A stretch of DNA of 64,000 nt from Holtermannia corniformis. Its lineage: Eukaryota > Basidiomycota > Tremellomycetes > Holtermanniales. Positions 10,987 through 22,297 of this stretch are shown here, one piece after another (position 1 is the first letter of the stretch; each line of letters begins with the position of its first letter). Location: NCBI GenBank assembly GCA_001599935.1, contig BCIJ01000002.1:451678-515677 (forward strand), in the 5' to 3' direction. A model generated the notes under the pieces. That model worked only from the letters and a program-made list of their open reading frames with translations. It ran no database searches and was not told where the DNA came from. The translations under genes were made by a program, and so were the position numbers.

Positions 10987-13900
10987 ATGGGCTCGTTCAC
11001 ACAGCTCATAGTCACATACCTGCTCGGCGGGGTCACGTTCCTTCCGCTCGTCCTGCTCGGCGGGATCCGTGAGTTTCATGTCGGAGCGTACGACCGAAGG
11101 ACCTCGCTGACGATGTAGTCTACATCCGGTACTACGGTTCCATCCCACTCCCTCTTGAAGAGTTGCTAGACTCGGACGATCCGCCAGATGATGAAGAGCA
11201 AAAGAAAAAGGTGGCGGCGGCCACGAGCTCGCCTTCACAGCCGACCATCTCGGGCTGGCTCACGATCCGTCGCGGATTCCCAAAAGCTAATGGCGAAAAG
11301 CACAGTCGGACGCCCAGTATCGACGTCACCGCCACCCCCAGCCCTTCACCTTCCGATAGCAAAGATGTCACCGCCAAAGACAGCACATACCCTGCACGGC
11401 TCATGCAGTCGTACAAGTCCATGCTAGAATCCCGCTCCAACCCATCCAGTGGCAAAGAGCCCCCCAAAGAGCACTTTTTCTGCACCCTCAAAGGCTCGGT
11501 ACTGTTCTTGTACCATGACGAGCAAAAGACAGAGGTCGTGGCCGCAATCGGCGTCGATCGATACGCTGTCTCGGTCAGGACGCCGGATGACGGTGGACGA
11601 CCGGTCGGGAAAGATGCAGAAATGTTTGCGAAACGGAACGCAATCGTGCTGCGCATCCAGGCGAGGGATGGGATCCCAGTGCTGGCAAAGGGCTTGGAGG
11701 CGCCAGAGAGTCCAGCAGAGGCAGAGGCGCAAAAGGAGGTCGAGGCGCTACCATGGTACCTCTTTGTCAAGTCGAATACAAAGTGAGTAGTATTCGATCA
11801 GGCGTATAGGCCCACTGATGGCTTGTAGGATGGAAGACTGGTACACAGCCCTCCTGCTCGCGTCGGCTACTTCGCCGAGCTTGTCAAACGTCTTTGACCC
11901 AGCCGATATGCGGCATCTGGTCGACACGCTCGATTCACAAGCCGATCCGATCCCGATGCGCTGGCTTAACGCCATGTTTGGCCGCATATTCTTCGGGTTG
12001 TACCGCACACAGGCTCTCGAGCAGGTCGATTACTGGTCCACGCCTGAGAACACCACGCTGAAACGACACAGTTCATCATTGACCGGATCATGAAGAAGCT
12101 CGTCAAAGTGCCCCGTCCGGGCTTCCTGAGCCCGATTGTCGTGCGTGAAGTCAACGTCGGGAGGTGTGCACCTTAGTAAGTCTCGGTCTGGTGCCACGAA
12201 CGCATGAGCTGATACAACAGCTTCTCCAAACCGATGCTCAAAGACTTGACGGCGGACGGTACTGCCTCGTTCGAAGTCGCAGCGAACTATGCCTCACGGC
12301 CATCCCCAAGCAGTCAAGTGCGCATCACCATCGCGACGACCGCAACCATCCCTACAGGGTTCAAACCGTACGTGGTCGATCTCGTCCTCGCCGTCGTCAT
12401 CAAGTCGTTCGAGGGCAACCTCGTCGTCAAGATGAAGAAACCACCGAGCAACCGGCTCTGGTATGGCTTCACGCAGATGCCGACCATGGAGATTGAGATC
12501 ATGCCGGTCGTGAGCGAGCGCAAGATCCAGATTGGGATGGTGTTGAAGGCTATCGAGAAGCAGTTGAGGGATGCGGTATGTCTGCTGATTAGATTGGTGG
12601 GTGTATACTGACGTCAGGGAGATTGCTGAATCGGTCGTGCTCCCTAACATGGACGATATCGCCTTCTTTGATACTTCAGCGCTGAATCTACGCGGTGGGA
12701 TATTCGACGAGGCGTCAAAGAGCAACCCGGCTGCGGCAGATGGTCACCCGGAGATCACGGATGAGGGACTTGCACCGCGGACGACACCAACGGATCCGTA
12801 CGAGACCATCGCAACGGACCCGACGACGCTTCGCAAGCGTAAATCGCAGAAGGGCACGTCACCTGTCGAAGTGTCGGTGGAGGGCGACGAGCCCAAGCCA
12901 GAAGAGATCGGGGCTAGTCTGCCTCGTGTGGATACGGCACCGCCTACACTCGGATCGACCCCTGTTGCATCGTTGCTGGCAAGCAAAAAGTGGTTCGGCA
13001 AGGAAGCTGGGGATGCTGCGTCCGTCAAGACGACGGCTTCGAGCACGTCTGAGGATACAGTCGCTGCCGAGCCGGCTTCGATCAAGCGCACAGCATCGAC
13101 GGGCTCCATCAAACGCCCAGACATTGCGATCGATTCACCGAGCGAGCCGGCAACAGCGACGATGTCCACCCCATCCCTCATCTCGACTTTGCGCACTCGT
13201 GCGGGCGACAAGAAAGCACTGCAGAGCTCGGTCAATGGCGCCCGAGACGCGGTCAAGAAATGGGGCGTCAATTGGGCCGCGAAACGCAATAGCAAACTGG
13301 AGGACGAAACTTTGGGTGCACCGGCCGCGTATCGACCGCCAGAGGTCGATGACGCGTTCTCGCGGCGCTCGATAGACCATCAATCCAGCCTGCGAGACCG
13401 GTTGAACGCCGCAGCCGCCGTCTCGACCTCGCCGACGCGCAACCTCGACCCCGTGCTATCCTCGCGCTCGTCTGCGAAATCACTTTCCGTCTCTCCGCCT
13501 GCACATTCCTTCATTCCCTCTACTTCGCGGCCGACGACCGAAGTGAACCGAGCGGAAGCGTCGTCTTCGCGACCGCCACCTCTACCGGTCCGACACCAGC
13601 CCTCCAGTAGCGTCAGTATGGTCGTCCCGCGTGTGCAGCATCGACCTGGCTCGGTCGTCAGCATTGCATCGAGTCCCGAGGCAGGCGAGGTTTCAAGATT
13701 CAGCCCATTGGCCGCGGTCGGAAGTGACAAGCCAGCACCTCCGGCGGTTACGTCTGCTGAGGAGCCAGCGGACTCGCCGACTACAAGTAGACCGCGGGCG
13801 GCTAGCAGAGCTGCTTCGATCGCCCTGCTCAGCTCTAACTCTGAAGCATCTTCACACCCTGCTAGTCCACGCTCCAGTCTCACCCCTGCATCTCGATCGA

Positions 13901-14070
13901 TTTCCACACCAGACGTCACCGCCACGGCCGACATCGTCCAAGACGCCACGCCCGCCGCCGCCGCTGCGACGCCTGCCGCCGATGTCCTGCGAAGAGTCGC
14001 GGCCGCAGACGATGCCGCACAGAAACATCACGCCATCCAAGCCGTTAGCAATTCCGAGCATGAGCTATGA
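10987..14070 (+). CDS. NVJ2: Nvj2/TEX2-like lipid-transfer protein (TM, PH, SMP domains)
   Basis: Membrane-contact-site lipid-transfer protein of the Nvj2/TEX2 type, placed at ER contacts with vacuole or Golgi. Exons 10987-11068, 11119-11782, 11829-12024, 12072-12163, 12221-12575 and 12622-14070 give 945 residues. A single N-terminal membrane anchor ([20 protein letters not shown]) is followed by a PH-like domain whose last helix contains [11 protein letters not shown], then an SMP domain (about residues 250-470) with [39 protein letters not shown] and [12 protein letters not shown]. About 450 Ser/Pro/Ala-rich, probably disordered residues make the C-terminus. At the last intron the first acceptor AG (12617) breaks the frame, and the AG four bases later (12621) restores it. 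The gene converges on the hydrolase with 26 bp between stops. Confidence 0.88.
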
Positions 14071-14096
14071 TTATACGGTAATGCATGTTGTAACTT

Positions 14097-15762
14097 TCAC
14101 AACTTTGCCTTCACTACGTCTAGCTCGCCGGCTAGAAAGCGTGCCATGGATTCGGCGACTTCTGCTGGCTTTTCGTGCACGATCTGTGTGCGTCAGCTGG
14201 GTGCAGGTGTACGGCGGTGGTCAGCTCACCAAGTGACCGGCGGACATGATACGTTCGTTAGTGGCATTTGGTGCTCGCCAGACGAGATGCTGGGTCGCCT
14301 CTTCCCCGCCCGTACTGAACAAGTTAACTTTCCACTTCTATAACCACGAGCTGACATACTGCGTTGCGTCACCAGCCATGACAAAGTGGGTTCTAGTCCG
14401 CAGCTTTGGCAAGCTCTCCCAGCCCTCCATCAAACCCCACTGAGTCGCGAAAACCTGTCCTTCACACCAATTCGGTGTCGCGAGCTGGACGCCTGTACCT
14501 TGTCCATTAGGTACAAGCCCATGCTCGAGGTAAGTCTTGAAGACGGCGGCGTCCCATGATGAGAAGAACGGAGAGCGGAGGAGTGAAGCAGCTGCCGCTT
14601 CTTGCGAGGGCCAGTGGGTGCGTCGGCGCATAGCTCCGCCTAGGAGCATCTTGCCAAAGTCTTGATCTGCTTGACCGACTCGCGGGAGAGTCTGAGCAGG
14701 CAGTGTGTCAGTCAGTGCATCAGCTTGATCAATCCCGTAATCACCATAGGCTCCACGAGAAAGAGACTCTCGAACAGCTCTGGGTGCTGCACTGCTGCTC
14801 GTATGCTGAGCGTAACCAAGGTCAGTCTTTGACGGATACAACGTGCAATCCCACGTACAGCCCGTTACCGCCATATGAATGCCCAGCACCGATGACGGTC
14901 TGCTTGCGAGCCGGATGCCAATCTAGCTCACTACCAACGATCTCACCCGGCGGCGGCATAGCATGCTGTACGAACGCCAAGATGTCTCTACCCTTCATGT
15001 CATCAGTCCAGACTTCTGTCCTACCAGCACTCACGCACGTTGTCTTTCCAGACGTTGGCGGGCCCAAGTCGACCAGCGTTGAGATCGACACTCGCTCCGT
15101 GATTGACGGCGTCGAGCGCCCATATATCATTGACCGCTACATTCGGGTCGTGGAGGAGCTTATGAAGGACGGGATGCCAACACTGCCGATCAGCACCATC
15201 CCATCCTTTGGATCCCGAAATAGCAGCAAGACGGTGCACACACCTCCTTGTTGAACCCATTGGCGTGCGTCAGCACGACGGTCTTGCCGCCTGCGACGGG
15301 CCGGAGACGTCGCCAGCGTTCTACGGCCATGAAGAGCGGTGCACCTGGCTTGTCGAGTGGTTCCGGCTCCCAGTTGTAGTGCCTGCCAGTCGCAATGGCC
15401 CGCTTGACAGCTGCCTTGCGATCTTCCTTGCCGACATCTCGAAGCAGCCCAAACGGCTCGCTCTCTCGTGATAGCGTCCCAGTACCGTGCTTGATAGACC
15501 TCGGATACGCAGCGTAAGCTACATGACGCGAGTGCTCAAAGCCCGCGATAGGCTCGGGTGAGGGTCGAGGCGGCAAGGGAGGAAATCGACCTTTTGGCGG
15601 CCGTTGCAGCTCGCGCAACGGCTCGAGCGGGCCCGGCAGCGGCACGGTCGGGAACGTCGCATTCCTCGCTGGCTTTGGATAGCTCATGTGGTTGTTCAAC
15701 GCACGCCCACTGGCCAGCAGCCGCGCGAGTGATGGTCGCATGCGCTCGAGCAGACTCAACAT
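14097..15762 (-). CDS. Alpha/beta-hydrolase, fungal Lpx1-like type
   Basis: Serine hydrolase of the alpha/beta fold; substrate unknown. The first exon (15762 to about 15245) carries a basic, Leu/Arg-rich start that could be an organelle-targeting signal, then VVLTHANGFNKE, the oxyanion-side HANGF signature. The nucleophile elbow reads GAGHSYGGNG (about 14880-14905). A later exon has RRTHWPSQEAAAASLLRSPF and VQLATPNWCEGQVF. The last exons give ATQHLVWRAPNAT, then AGHLIVHEKPAEVAESMARF, where AGHL supplies the catalytic His; the stop is at 14097-14099. HANGF, GHSxGG and the WPS...A...L segment occur in this order in fungal hydrolases resembling peroxisomal Lpx1. No clear PTS1 is visible. Its start is only 87 bp from the stop of the next minus-strand gene. 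Confidence 0.83.
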
Positions 15763-15849
15763 GGCCGCTAACTGCTAGCCGGCGCACGGCACGGTCGGCA
15801 CTGTGCTATTCTCATCCATCGTCCATTACAAACAGCATCCTTACAACCC

Positions 15850-17038
15850 TCACTCTGCAGACCTGGGCACGGGCGTGGCGTAGCCTGGGAACGGTATCAG
15901 CACATGGTCGCCTTTGAGTGCGCGCCGAGACGCAAAAGGACTCACGAGGGAGGGACTCGACCGGCTTGCTGATCGTGTAGCCGCGCAAGCCCGCCGCCTT
16001 CTCACCCTGCTTACCGAACCCGAATCCGCCAAACTTGCTACCGGGTGCCGTCTTGCCCGGTGGGAGCAACGGCTCGTCGTCGGCTTCGCTGCTAGCCTTT
16101 TTGCTCGCCTTGTACTCTGCGTACTTTTCCGAAGCGCCATTGACCATGTCCCAGGCAGAGGCGGCTGCTTTTGTCTGAGGCGTCAGTTGCGAGACGTTTT
16201 CCCAGCTAAAGATAAGGCGGCGTGTCTTGGCTGATGAGCGGAAGATGATGCCCTTGACGCGGGTCAGCATTGCTGTCAATCGGCAAACCATGCTGAGAAC
16301 TCACAGCCGCCATGTTGAAGCAGCCAATGATGAACAGCAGCCAGGCCGAGACTTGCGGGAACAGGTCGATGTAGTGCGAGAGCACCTGAGCGCCGAGCCT
16401 GCAAGTTTATCAGCGGAATTCACAGCTGTGCTGTCCACTCACAAGCACTGCAGTGCGCCGAGGCAGCCAAGCCCATGGGCAGGGCCGAGGACGGGCAGAA
16501 AGAGCTCAAAGAAGCGTTTCGGGACGCCGACTTCGGACAGAACGAGCAGCATGCACTCGAAGACTATGCCGTGTTAGCGACTGACGGGACATGCGCATGA
16601 TGAACAACATACCGATGAAGAGCCGACTGAGGATGCTCCAGAATGGGCCACCGGCTTGGTTTGGCACGGCTGCGGCACGTCAGCCAACTGGGTCATCCTT
16701 CACAGCCTCTGACACTCACTGGAGTATTCAAAGTAATCGCAGTCTTCCTCATAGCTGTCATAGCTCGTCGAGTTGCCAGTACCCGAGGTCGAACTCGAGC
16801 TCGAGTTATTTCCGGCGACGAAGGCGTTGATGGCTTTGATGTCACTATCATCCCGCGTTAGCCTGCACAATACGACTAGCCAGCATCACACTACGCACTC
16901 GACCATGGTGACAATGTTGCTTGCAAACACGAGCAGGAGCGCAACGATGCTGATCAAGCGGAGGATGTTGAGAGCAATCCAGAGCGTGCCCGACGGGCGT
17001 TTCGGTTGAGTGAACGGGGTGAGGTGTGACGCGGCCAT
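15850..17038 (-). CDS. Conserved fungal four-pass membrane protein
   Basis: Small integral membrane protein of a family restricted to fungi; function unknown. The ATG at 17038 begins MAASHLTPFTQPKRPSG, followed by TM1 (ALNILRLISIVALLLVF), a Ser/Asn-rich loop with possible glycosylation sites (NNSSSSS, GNSTS), an Asp/Tyr stretch, and a second helix (FECMLLVLSEV). Then come a conserved-looking FELFLPVLGPAHGLGCLGAL, a fourth segment (QVSAWLLFIIGCFNMAA) and a polar C-terminal tail with KKASSEADDEPLLPPGK and a Gly/Phe-rich stretch. The last short exon gives YATPVPRSAE and the stop at 15850. GP.HG.G.LG followed by LSH..D.FP is what I remember from a fungal DUF family (I believe DUF7598); that label is unverified. 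Confidence 0.7.
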
Positions 17039-17585
17039 GTTGAAGTTGCTATGTCGTCAACTGTAAGAGTGTCGGGCAGATGTCGAGGAGTTGCAGAGGG
17101 CTATCGGCCGGCGACAGCGTCAAATGATGCGTGCGTGAACAAATGCGGAAAATCGACAAGAATGTAATGGGCGCCAGTTGCGTGCTCTAGCTGGGTTGAT
17201 ATACTCTCAGGCAGTCGCATCCACGTCGCCCGCCGCGTCGTATTGTCTCTCCGACACGTCGCGGCGATCAGGGGCGGTCTGTGCGCGGACAATAAGCCGT
17301 CATGCTGAGGGGTTGTGAGTGACACCAAGGAGCGGTGAGGGAGCGAGTAGATCAGTGTGTCAGTCGCGCTAGTGTCAGTAGGGTGCGTTGCGGCAGTGAG
17401 GAGCGCTGCGAACAAAGACAGACAAAAGGCGATGATCGACAGAGCCCGTCACGTGACTGCTTGTTGGCGGATAGGGGACATGCAATCACGCCTGGGGGGG
17501 ACGACAGTGCGGTGCAGGATGATACGTACGACATGCGATAGTGCTACAGTTCCCTCTCTAGGCCCATCCCACCCTTCGTCAGACC
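17039..17585. other. Intergenic upstream of the four-pass membrane protein
   Basis: About 550 bases between the BOL3 stop and the start of the membrane-protein gene, both on minus. It contains a G-run (cctgggggggac near 17490) and short open frames on both strands without family features. No RNA gene or repeat seen. Confidence 0.5.
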
Positions 17586-18153
17586 TCACTCCTGCTCGAC
17601 AATCGTCTTGAGCTGCGAGCCAATCACAGCGTCAGCATTGCTCATGTCGATGTCGACGCGATCGGACTGACCTGCAGCCCGTGGATGCCTGGGATATCCT
17701 CTTTGAGGCAGTCGTTGACGAGTCTGTGCTGCTTGATCGTGCTGAGGCCTTTGAAGGCTGGTGAAGAGATGAGGATGGCGTAGAAGGAGCCGCAGCCGCC
17801 TGGTGAGGGGTCAGTACTGATGCTGGGGACGCATAGGCCAAGAGCGCTGGACTGAACGGTATACGAATGTGCGGGATGGCGCACATGCGGTGGGCAAGTC
17901 CAAAGCTCGCGCCGCCTGAAGAGGCTGACTCACCCGATACATCTTCAACTTCCAGCCGCTTGCCAGCGAAGCGTTCTCGCAGCTTGGAGTAGATCACTCG
18001 TTCACCCTCGGAGAGTCCTGTTGGCAACGGAGTACTTGATGAAGCCGCTGTCGAGTTGAAGCGGATGATCGGGAAGGTCTGCGCTGGTCGGACGGCGTGC
18101 GCTGGTGCTTTGGCGAGAGCGCGCAGGGTTGGAAAGCGAAAGAAGGATGCCAT
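17586..18153 (-). CDS. BOL3: Mitochondrial BolA-like protein (Bol3/BOLA3)
   Basis: BolA-fold protein that works with glutaredoxin or Nfu-type carriers in late Fe-S cluster delivery in mitochondria. The ATG at 18153 starts a typical presequence ([16 protein letters not shown], ending around RFNSTA), which argues for the mitochondrial paralog rather than Bol2. The BolA domain follows: [27 protein letters not shown], then after an intron [20 protein letters not shown] and [20 protein letters not shown], containing the GG.G..Y.I.I.S..FKG and K.HR.VN..L pattern. The cysteine in GGCGSFY and the histidine in KQHRLVN fit the BolA metal-ligand positions. The last exon, after a short intron, gives LKTIVEQE and the stop at 17586. 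Confidence 0.9.
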
Positions 18154-18373
18154 GGTGTATCTTTTCGTTCTGCAAGACGTCGTGTGCAGGGATTCTGTCC
18201 TTGCTCTACCGCTGCTCGATCTCTCGGATGCTGACACAAACCACCGGCTAGCACCCTGGTATTGTTAGCGAAGTGCTACGTCAGGCATTCATTTACATTT
18301 ATCCCATTTGATCCCGCGATCGCAAGCAAGCAGCTAGCAACCCGCTTCCACCCACAAAACATCCACCACCACC

Positions 18374-19602
18374 ATGGCCGCCTTCACGGGCCTCGTCCCA
18401 GGCGCAAACGCAGAAGAGGCAGCGCACCTCGCTACAGAGTTCATCTCGAGTTTGTTGTTATTTCTGAAGTGGAGCAACGCTGACACCAGCAGGCCTCGAT
18501 AACCTCGGCGGCGAGGTAGTGTTCTTACTCGAGGAGATCCGGGACAAGGATCTACGGATAGCGCGTATGTTTTGGTACAGCTCGTAGTGTGAGAGAACAC
18601 AACTGACGGCAGTGTCAGAGCTCGTGTCGCGGATCCACACCCGACATCTGGGATTGACCAAACACCTCCGTTCTACCATCACCACCCCGTCCTCGTCCGC
18701 CGCGTCTACACCCCTTCCCGGCCCGGCAGGTTCTCCAATCCCAACAGCCCATCTACAAGCTAAAGACGCAGCGGCAATCAGCAAGATCCAAAACGAATGG
18801 CTCAAGGTGGAAGCACTGCAGAATGAAAAGATCGCATTGGCAGAACGGATGGAACGGATCGTAGGGCGTGCGAGGGAACGAGGTAGGGATGAATGGAGAA
18901 AGATGGGCGGTGAGGATATGGATGCTGTACCTGTCATTGACGGGAACGGCGAGGGGTGGAAGGCCGAAATGGGCGGTGAGATCTTGTTGCCGCCTGGAGG
19001 GCTCGGTGGTGGTGGCGAGCGGAATAAGAGTGAGTCGGTCGCCGTCTGATCTGATCATGCCATGCTGACACGGCACAGAGCGAAGACCAACCAACCTTCC
19101 GCTCCCGCTACCGACCCCCGCCTCGGCCATGCCGCCTCCACTGCTCCCGTCCGCGCGCCCTTCAACATCCAGCCAGTCATCCTACCGCAAACCACTATCC
19201 TCCCGAAAACGCTACAGCACCTCCATGTCCGACGACGCAGACGAAGACGACGCAATGTCCTACGTCGACGCCGATGCCGAGGGCGAAGCCGAAGCCGAAG
19301 GCGACGATCAGCTCTACTGCACATGCCAGCAAAAGAGCTATGGCGAGATGATTGGGTGCGATAATGAGAAGTGTCCGTACGAATGGGTACGTCTGCCTGG
19401 GCTCTAAACACGACACTGCGTGTACTGACGACCCCAGTTCCACCTCAAGTGCGTCAACATTGTCGGTCAACCGCCCGAAACGTGGTATTGTCCTACGTGC
19501 GTCGTCAAGCTCGGCTTCATCTCGAGCGACGGCACGAAAGCGCCTGGATCCGCCATGGCCACGGGCCGAGGCGAGCGCGACAAGAAGAGTCGCAAGCGGT
19601 AG
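18374..19602 (+). CDS. ING-family PHD-finger protein
   Basis: Chromatin protein of the ING family (yeast Yng1/Yng2/Pho23 relatives), which recruits histone acetyltransferase or deacetylase complexes to H3K4me3. The N-terminal ING helices contain [11 protein letters not shown], then [20 protein letters not shown] and [17 protein letters not shown]. After low-complexity, acidic and polar linkers comes the PHD finger in the last exons: [31 protein letters not shown] and [10 protein letters not shown]. This gives the C4HC3 ligands and the aromatic W/Y positions used to bind methyl-lysine. The protein ends with a basic [12 protein letters not shown] tail at 19602. Several short introns interrupt the gene, one inside the PHD finger after PYEW. 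Which ING subtype this is cannot be decided from the PHD alone. It is divergent from BOL3 with about 220 bp between starts. Confidence 0.87.
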
Positions 19603-19654
19603 CGCCTGTGAGATCGGTTGTATGTGGATTATATGTACATTCTACAGCGCTAGT

Positions 19655-21067
19655 CTAGTTGGTGTCCGTCTCGGTTGCGGACAGGGCTTTCAATAGCGTC
19701 TTGGCACGGGTAGCTTGTGCTTCGCGGGTCGCTTTGCTTGCTTCGTCTTCGGCCTCGACCTCGGCAGCGGGCTCGGTGGTGGCGGCAGAAGTCGACGCTT
19801 CTGCCGCATCAACATCCATCTTGTCCTCCTTGGTCTCGGTCGAGGCCGCAACATCCGTCTCGGGTTCAGCCTCAGCTTGAACCTCAGGCGCAGCTGTGAC
19901 CGGAGCGACACTTGGCTCCAAATGCTTCTTGGCAGCCGCCACCAGCGCCTTGAGCTCATCAGCATCCTCGACAATTCACGCTTGCCCATGCCGACTCACA
20001 GCCCGTCCACCACCCTGTACAGTCTTCAAATAGCCCACTACGAGGTCGACGTATTTCTCCGGGATAGTCTGCCGCCCGTCAGCGTATTCTCGAGGAACAC
20101 AAAGGACATACCACGGTGTTGAAGACGTTGCGGATGAGCCAGCCTTGCCTCGCTTTGTTGAATTTCCAACCTTTGCCGGGAGCGGGCTGAACCGAGCCGG
20201 ATCGAAGGTGATGAACAGCGTGGAGGTGCGCGTAGCCGATCGCTGCAAGACATGCACTTCAGTATACGGCAACTCATGGTGACGCTCGACTGACCTTTCT
20301 TTGATTGCTCATCAAGATCCGCATCTTCGAAGGGGTTTCCAGAGTCTGATGCGTGCGCTTGTGCGGGCACGGGCGCAGCGGTCGTAGCAGATGACGCTAC
20401 GGGTACCCGAGCTTTCGTAAGCTCTGTATCCGCCTGATCCATCGCGGCGACAGCCGCCCTCTCCTCGCGCAACTTTTTCTCCTTCTTACTCCGCTTCTCA
20501 GGCTTCTTCTCCTTGTTCTCCGCGTCTTGCACAGCCTCCTCTTGGGCAACATCATCACGTTTCCGCTTCTTGCCCTCGACTTTTGCCTCGGTCGCGGCTG
20601 GCGCGGCAATCATATCTTCGGGCGGCGCGAGCGGTCTTGGCTCCTTGCGCGTCTTCTTGTCCTTTTTCGATTTCTTCGCCTTCTTCTCTGTCTCGATCTC
20701 GGGTGTACCAGCAACGGCTGCTGTCTCTGGTTCGGCGTGCGAGGTGCTGGCTTCGGCGGACTGGGCGACAGCAGGGTCTTCAGCTGCTTTGGACTGATAC
20801 GATCAGCATTGCGCAAGCCCCTGCAAGCTCGAGACATACACCAGCCTTTTCAGCCTTACGACGAGCCTTCTTTTCTTCCTTGCTCTCCTCCTTGGCCTCG
20901 ACTACGGCATCCGAAGCGGTTGCCTCGGGGGCCGCCTGAAACCGTCAGCTTGGAGCATGCGCAGCTACAAGCGCTCGTACCTCGACCTTGGCAACCCTGG
21001 CAGCCTTGCGAGCCGCGCGCTCCTCCTTGGTCTCGTCCTTTTTGCTCTTCTTGCTGACCTCTGCCAT
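19655..21067 (-). CDS. WKF-domain protein (C7orf50-like), probably nucleolar
   Basis: Highly charged Lys/Glu/Ala-rich protein whose only recognisable globular part is a WKF-type domain, the domain of human C7orf50, linked to ribosome biogenesis. The ATG at 21067 begins MAEVSKKSKKDETKEERAAR. Alternating acidic and basic stretches (KKRKRDD, EKRSKKEKKLREER) suggest nuclear or nucleolar localisation. The domain, split by introns at about 20120-20200, reads WKFNKARQGWLIRNVFNTV and continues with EKYVDLVVGYLKTVQGGGR, matching the WKFNK.RQ.WLL.....V.......YL..L.G pattern. An acidic C-terminal tail with DKMDVDAAEAS ends at 19655. The catalogue function is unclear, and no catalytic motif is seen. Confidence 0.75.
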
Positions 21068-21413
21068 GATTGACTATGCTTCCTACACCGTCCAGACTGA
21101 ACGACGACAACTAACTGATTTCCGAAATTTAATCTCCTCCGCGACAGCAGCCTATTAGGAATTGGTTTGGTAGTGCTATAAGGATCAGAGTGGTAATCGT
21201 GTTTAGAGATTAGGAACGACCATCGCGCGTGAGCGTACGCGAAGGCGAGCTTGGAGCTGGGCAGGCATCAACAAGACACCACAGCGCACAGCAGGCAGGC
21301 AGCAGGCATCATCAGCAGCACAGTCACAGCAGCAGGAGACGCATCATACATCTACAGGACCGATCGAGGGACCCAAAGTAAACTTAGCAACTTCCCCTCC
21401 CTCCGCCGCCGCC
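21068..21413. other. Divergent promoter region, WKF protein / ARL1
   Basis: About 345 bases between two divergent starts. The ARL1-proximal part (about 21265-21345) is rich in CAG/GCA units without being a perfect repeat, and probably forms the 5' UTR. A weak ataagg element near 21178 may be promoter-related. No gene seen. Confidence 0.5.
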
Positions 21414-22254
21414 ATGGGTCTCTCGCTCTCTCGCATCTACTCGTCCCTCGGATCGCTGGCGTTCTGGGGCAAGGACAAAGAGGTTCGGATCTTGATGGTC
21501 GGCTTGGATTCGGCGGGCAAGGTGGGTATCAGTCAACATGGGCAACGCCAAGCACAATTGCTGACAAACATGCAGACGACGATTCTGTATCGACTGCAGG
21601 TGAGTGCTATGAACGTATCGGGCCGAGGGTCATGCTGAGCGGTCTAGATCGGAGAAGTGGTGTCGACCATACCGAGTCAGTATCGTGGTGTACGGTAGGC
21701 GACAACACTGACGTGATGCAGCCATCGGGTTCAACGTCGAGACGGTGACTTATAAGAACATCAACTTTCAAGTGTGGGATCTGGGTGGTTAGTAGTTTTC
21801 TCACTCCAGCTCGCGAACTGACTCGTCCAGGTCAATCGAGCATTCGGTGCGCCAACCCCGCCCTCCGGACACGCCATGCTGACGCTTGCAGACCATACTG
21901 GCGATGCTACTATGCCAACACGCAAGCGATCATCTACGTGATCGATTCGTCGGACCCGAACCGGCTCGCGACCTCGCGCTCTGAACTGCTGACCATGCTG
22001 AGCGAGGAAGAGCTCGCCAACGTGCCCGTGCTAGTGTTTGCCAACAAGCAGGATGTCGAGGGTGCGCTCAAACCGGGCGAGATCAGCGACAAGCTCGGGT
22101 TGGCTGGGGGTGAAAAGGGTCGAGAATGGAGCGTGCGCGGGAGCTGTGCTACAAAGGGTGAAGGGCTGGAAGAGGGCCTGGATTGGTATGTGGCCGCGGG
22201 AGATCAAGGATCACACTAATGGCGCACAGGCTCGTCAACACAATACAAAAGTGA
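21414..22254 (+). CDS. ARL1: Arf-like small GTPase Arl1
   Basis: Arf-family GTPase that recruits GRIP-domain golgins to the trans-Golgi. The ATG at 21414 is followed by Gly2 (MGLSLS), the N-myristoylation site. G1 is GLDSAGKTT (split by an intron after GK). Switch I reads VSTIPTIGFNVETVTYKN, G3 reads WDLGGQSSIRPYWRCYY, G4 is NKQD (VLVFANKQDVEG) and G5 is SCATKG. The protein ends LDWLVNTIQK at 22252-22254. PTIGFNVETVTYKN.NFQVWDLGGQ and RPYWRCYY are diagnostic of Arl1 rather than Arf1. Seven exons joined by introns of about 45-60 nt all keep the frame; one tiny exon encodes only the end of WDLGGQSSIR. The gene converges on the CID gene with 43 bp between stops. Confidence 0.93.
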
Positions 22255-22297
22255 TGGCATGTACGATAGGCTGAATGTATCTCCCTCGGCTACACGC

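Noticed and set aside
12576..12618. Apparent frameshift in NVJ2
   Set aside because: Resolved by an acceptor four bases downstream (12621); kept only as a minor splicing observation.
21265..21345. CAG/GCA-rich stretch before ARL1 as a microsatellite
   Set aside because: The units are imperfect and interrupted; it is better described as a low-complexity leader.
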